Shown piece after piece: positions 62,170 to 64,000 of a stretch of DNA of 64,000 nucleotides. Numbering within the stretch: position 1 is the first letter of the stretch; every line of letters starts with the position of its first letter. Both the position numbers and the translations under genes were made by a program. Origin of the DNA: Pseudobutyrivibrio sp. 49 (GTDB lineage Bacteria > Bacillota > Clostridia > Lachnospirales > Lachnospiraceae); assembly GCF_900100545.1 (NCBI RefSeq), contig NZ_FNDP01000014.1, positions 1 through 64,000 of the forward strand, in the 5' to 3' direction. The notes under the pieces are model-generated. The model saw only the letters and a program-made list of their open reading frames with translations. It was not told the origin of the DNA and ran no database searches.

Positions 62170-64000
62170 ATGATTACACAAGGCGTATTTATAGCAGATA
62201 GATATGAAATTATAGATAAGGTTGGTTCAGGCGGAATGTCTGATGTATATCGCGCAAAGGATCACATCCTTGGCCGCGAGGTAGCTATTAAGATTTTAAA
62301 GCCAGAGTTTTCCGAGGATGCTACATTTGTTGCAAAGTTTAGAACAGAGGCTCAGTCAGCAGCTGGTCTTGAGCATCCAAATATCGTAAATATATATGAT
62401 GTAGGTTCAGAGAATGGTTTATACTTCATCGTTATGGAGTATGTTGAAGGTATCACTCTTAAGACTTATATCGAGAAGAAGGGACAGCTTAATTTCAAGG
62501 AAGCTATCTCTATCGCTATTCAGGTTGGCCGTGGTATTGAGGCTGCTCATCAGAAGGGTATCATTCACCGTGACATTAAGCCACAGAATATTATCATTTC
62601 TACAGAGGGTAAGGTTAAGGTTACAGACTTTGGTATTGCCCGCGCAGCAAGCTCTAACACAATCCATGCAGATGTTATGGGTTCTGTTCACTATTCATCA
62701 CCTGAGCAGGCTAGAAATGGTTTTGTAGATGGCAAGAGCGATATCTATTCACTTGGTATCGTTATGTATGAGATGGTTACAGGACGTGTACCATTTGATG
62801 GAGACAACACTGTAGCTATTGCTATTCAGCATCTTCAGGAGGAGATGGTGGCGCCTAGCGCATATGCACCAGACCTTCCTATTTCACTTGAGAAGATTAT
62901 CCTTAAGGCTACCATGAAGAAGGCAGACAGACGTTATGCCACTATTTCAGATATGCTTATGGATTTAAAGAAGGCACTTGTTAGTCCTAACGAGGATTTC
63001 GTTACTATCGTAGAGTCAGACCTTGGTCAGACACGTGTCATGCACAAGGTTACTCCTGAGCAGGAGGAGAGTCTTACAAAGCGTGCAGCAGAGGCTCTTA
63101 CCTTTAATGATGATTACGATGACGAGTACTATGATGATGAGTACTACGATGACGAATATTATGATGACGACTACGATGATGAGGAAGAGGAAGATTCAAA
63201 GATGGATCGAATCCTTACAATCTCAGGTATCGTTGCAGCAGTAGCTATCGTTGCTATCGTGGTAGCTATTGTAGGAAACGTTGTTGGTCTCTTTAACTTC
63301 GGTTCAAAGAAGGTTAAGATGATTAACGTTGTTGGTACTCAGTACGAGGAGGCTCTTCAGCAGCTTGAGGGTATTGGTCTTACAGATAAGAATGTAGTAG
63401 TTTCTTACGAGGACAATGGCAGTGATGTAGCCGATGGCATCATCACAGAGCAGTCTGTTCCAGAGGGCAAGGAGTTCTCACTTAGCGATACACTTCGCCT
63501 TACAGTTGAGGGTTCTGATGGTTCTTCAGATTCAGGTAAGTCAGATTCAGGTAAGTCAGATTCAAGTAGCTCATCAAGTGAAGGAACAGTTTCAGTTCCA
63601 AGCGTTGTTGGAATGACACAGGCAGATGCTACACAGACACTTAGCAACTCTCAGATTATTGTCACAAGCACAACACAGGAATTCTCTGATGAAATTGCCA
63701 GTGGTTCTGTTATCAGCCAGTCTATCGAGGCAGGCGAGACAGTAACACCAAATACAAGCATTACTCTTGTAATCAGCAAGGGCAAGGAAGAGGTTACATA
63801 CAGCTACAGCATTCCAAATCCATATGACGGTGAGTGTACATATGAGATTGCTGAGCTTGGTAAGTCAGGTACAATACCAAAGAATGGTTCTATCAACATC
63901 TCAGAGGTAAAGGTTGATACACTTACTGTGACACTTACATACACTCCTTTATATCTTTCAGGTGATGGAACTATGCAGCCAAACCCTAATGCAAAGGAAA
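62170..64000 (+). CDS. prkC: PASTA-domain Ser/Thr kinase, C-terminus outside the window
   Basis: Open from ATG 62170 (after AAGGAGA) to the window end, 610 codons so far with no stop. The kinase domain (about 1-270) has GSGGMSDVY, ATP-site Lys41, HRDIKPQN with Asp135, and DFGIA. Next comes a highly acidic stretch with D-D-E-Y-Y repeats (about 313-341), one membrane helix (about 347-373), and an outer part with a PASTA domain (about 380-450), a Ser/Gly/Lys linker, and a second PASTA domain (about 475-545) starting VPSVVGMTQADA. These kinases sense muropeptides or lipid II and control growth and wall synthesis. Confidence 0.93.
   Translation, partial: MITQGVFIADRYEIIDKVGSGGMSDVYRAKDHILGREVAIKILKPEFSEDATFVAKFRTEAQSAAGLEHPNIVNIYDVGSENGLYFIVMEYVEGITLKTYIEKKGQLNFKEAISIAIQVGRGIEAAHQKGIIHRDIKPQNIIISTEGKVKVTDFGIARAASSNTIHADVMGSVHYSSPEQARNGFVDGKSDIYSLGIVMYEMVTGRVPFDGDNTVAIAIQHLQEEMVAPSAYAPDLPISLEKIILKATMKKADRRYATISDMLMDLKKALVSPNEDFVTIVESDLGQTRVMHKVTPEQEESLTKRAAEALTFNDDYDDEYYDDEYYDDEYYDDDYDDEEEEDSKMDRILTISGIVAAVAIVAIVVAIVGNVVGLFNFGSKKVKMINVVGTQYEEALQQLEGIGLTDKNVVVSYEDNGSDVADGIITEQSVPEGKEFSLSDTLRLTVEGSDGSSDSGKSDSGKSDSSSSSSEGTVSVPSVVGMTQADATQTLSNSQIIVTSTTQEFSDEIASGSVISQSIEAGETVTPNTSITLVISKGKEEVTYSYSIPNPYDGECTYEIAELGKSGTIPKNGSINISEVKVDTLTVTLTYTPLYLSGDGTMQPNPNAKE

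Noticed and set aside
63100-63200. GATGACGAATA-like tandem DNA repeats as a CRISPR or satellite
   Set aside because: The repeat is in frame inside the kinase gene and encodes the acidic Tyr-rich stretch.

Overview
The window looks like a chromosomal segment of a low-to-moderate G+C anaerobic Firmicute of the Lachnospiraceae, most like the rumen/gut Butyrivibrio-Pseudobutyrivibrio group. This is inferred from gene content and protein style, not from a search. Supporting signs are pyruvate formate-lyase with its activase, an L-arabinose operon with a GntR/LacI-type AraR, GlcNAc phosphotransferase use, strong AGGAGG ribosome sites, and the Firmicute order priA-def-fmt-rsmB-rlmN-prpC-prkC at the right end. 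No tRNA, rRNA or CRISPR was seen.

Layout. 1-428: the tail of an IS1182-like transposase and several hairpins. 429-6616: a lipoprotein, ddh, and a divergent GlcNAc cluster (nagBA / nagE). 6657-14022: an accessory island with a small DUF2798 membrane protein, a CRP-like gene remnant, and a three-gene restriction-modification-like system. That system comprises an MTase-like subunit, an Eco57I-type half-methylase, and a GIY-YIG/SF2 helicase carrying the other methylase half. An Xre regulator, an array of TGACATT-N5-AATGTCA operators and a tiny holin-like toxin with a convergent small RNA sit in the middle of it. 14027-17080: pflA and pflB. 17319-17514: a 196-bp branched inverted-repeat element of unknown function.

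17602-26643: a soluble LacI-type sensor/GGDEF protein, DEDDh exonuclease, flavin reductase, M18 aminopeptidase, a eukaryote-type HisA, dapL, an acyltransferase and araR. 26795-31403: araA, transaldolase, ribulokinase and araD. 31626-38190: two cell-wall hydrolases (one with altered catalytic residues), gpx, a glycogen-debranching enzyme, a stand-alone FakA-C-like domain and guanine deaminase.

38403-44855: an F-type ATP synthase operon (a, c, b, delta-alpha fusion, long gamma, beta, epsilon). 44938-53948: a lipase-like hydrolase, a membrane protein, a methyltransferase, Hsp33, L,D-transpeptidase, hisC, small membrane proteins and a GH25 lysozyme with wall-binding repeats. 53991-55356: pyrI and pyrB on the minus strand. 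55452-64000: the priA-to-prkC operon, cut by the window end.

The most unusual items are the in-frame fusion of ATP synthase delta and alpha, the methylase split in reversed order between two adjacent genes with a nested type I toxin-antitoxin-like unit, and the large branched element upstream of pflB. Everything here was read by eye; family names rest on recognisable motifs.
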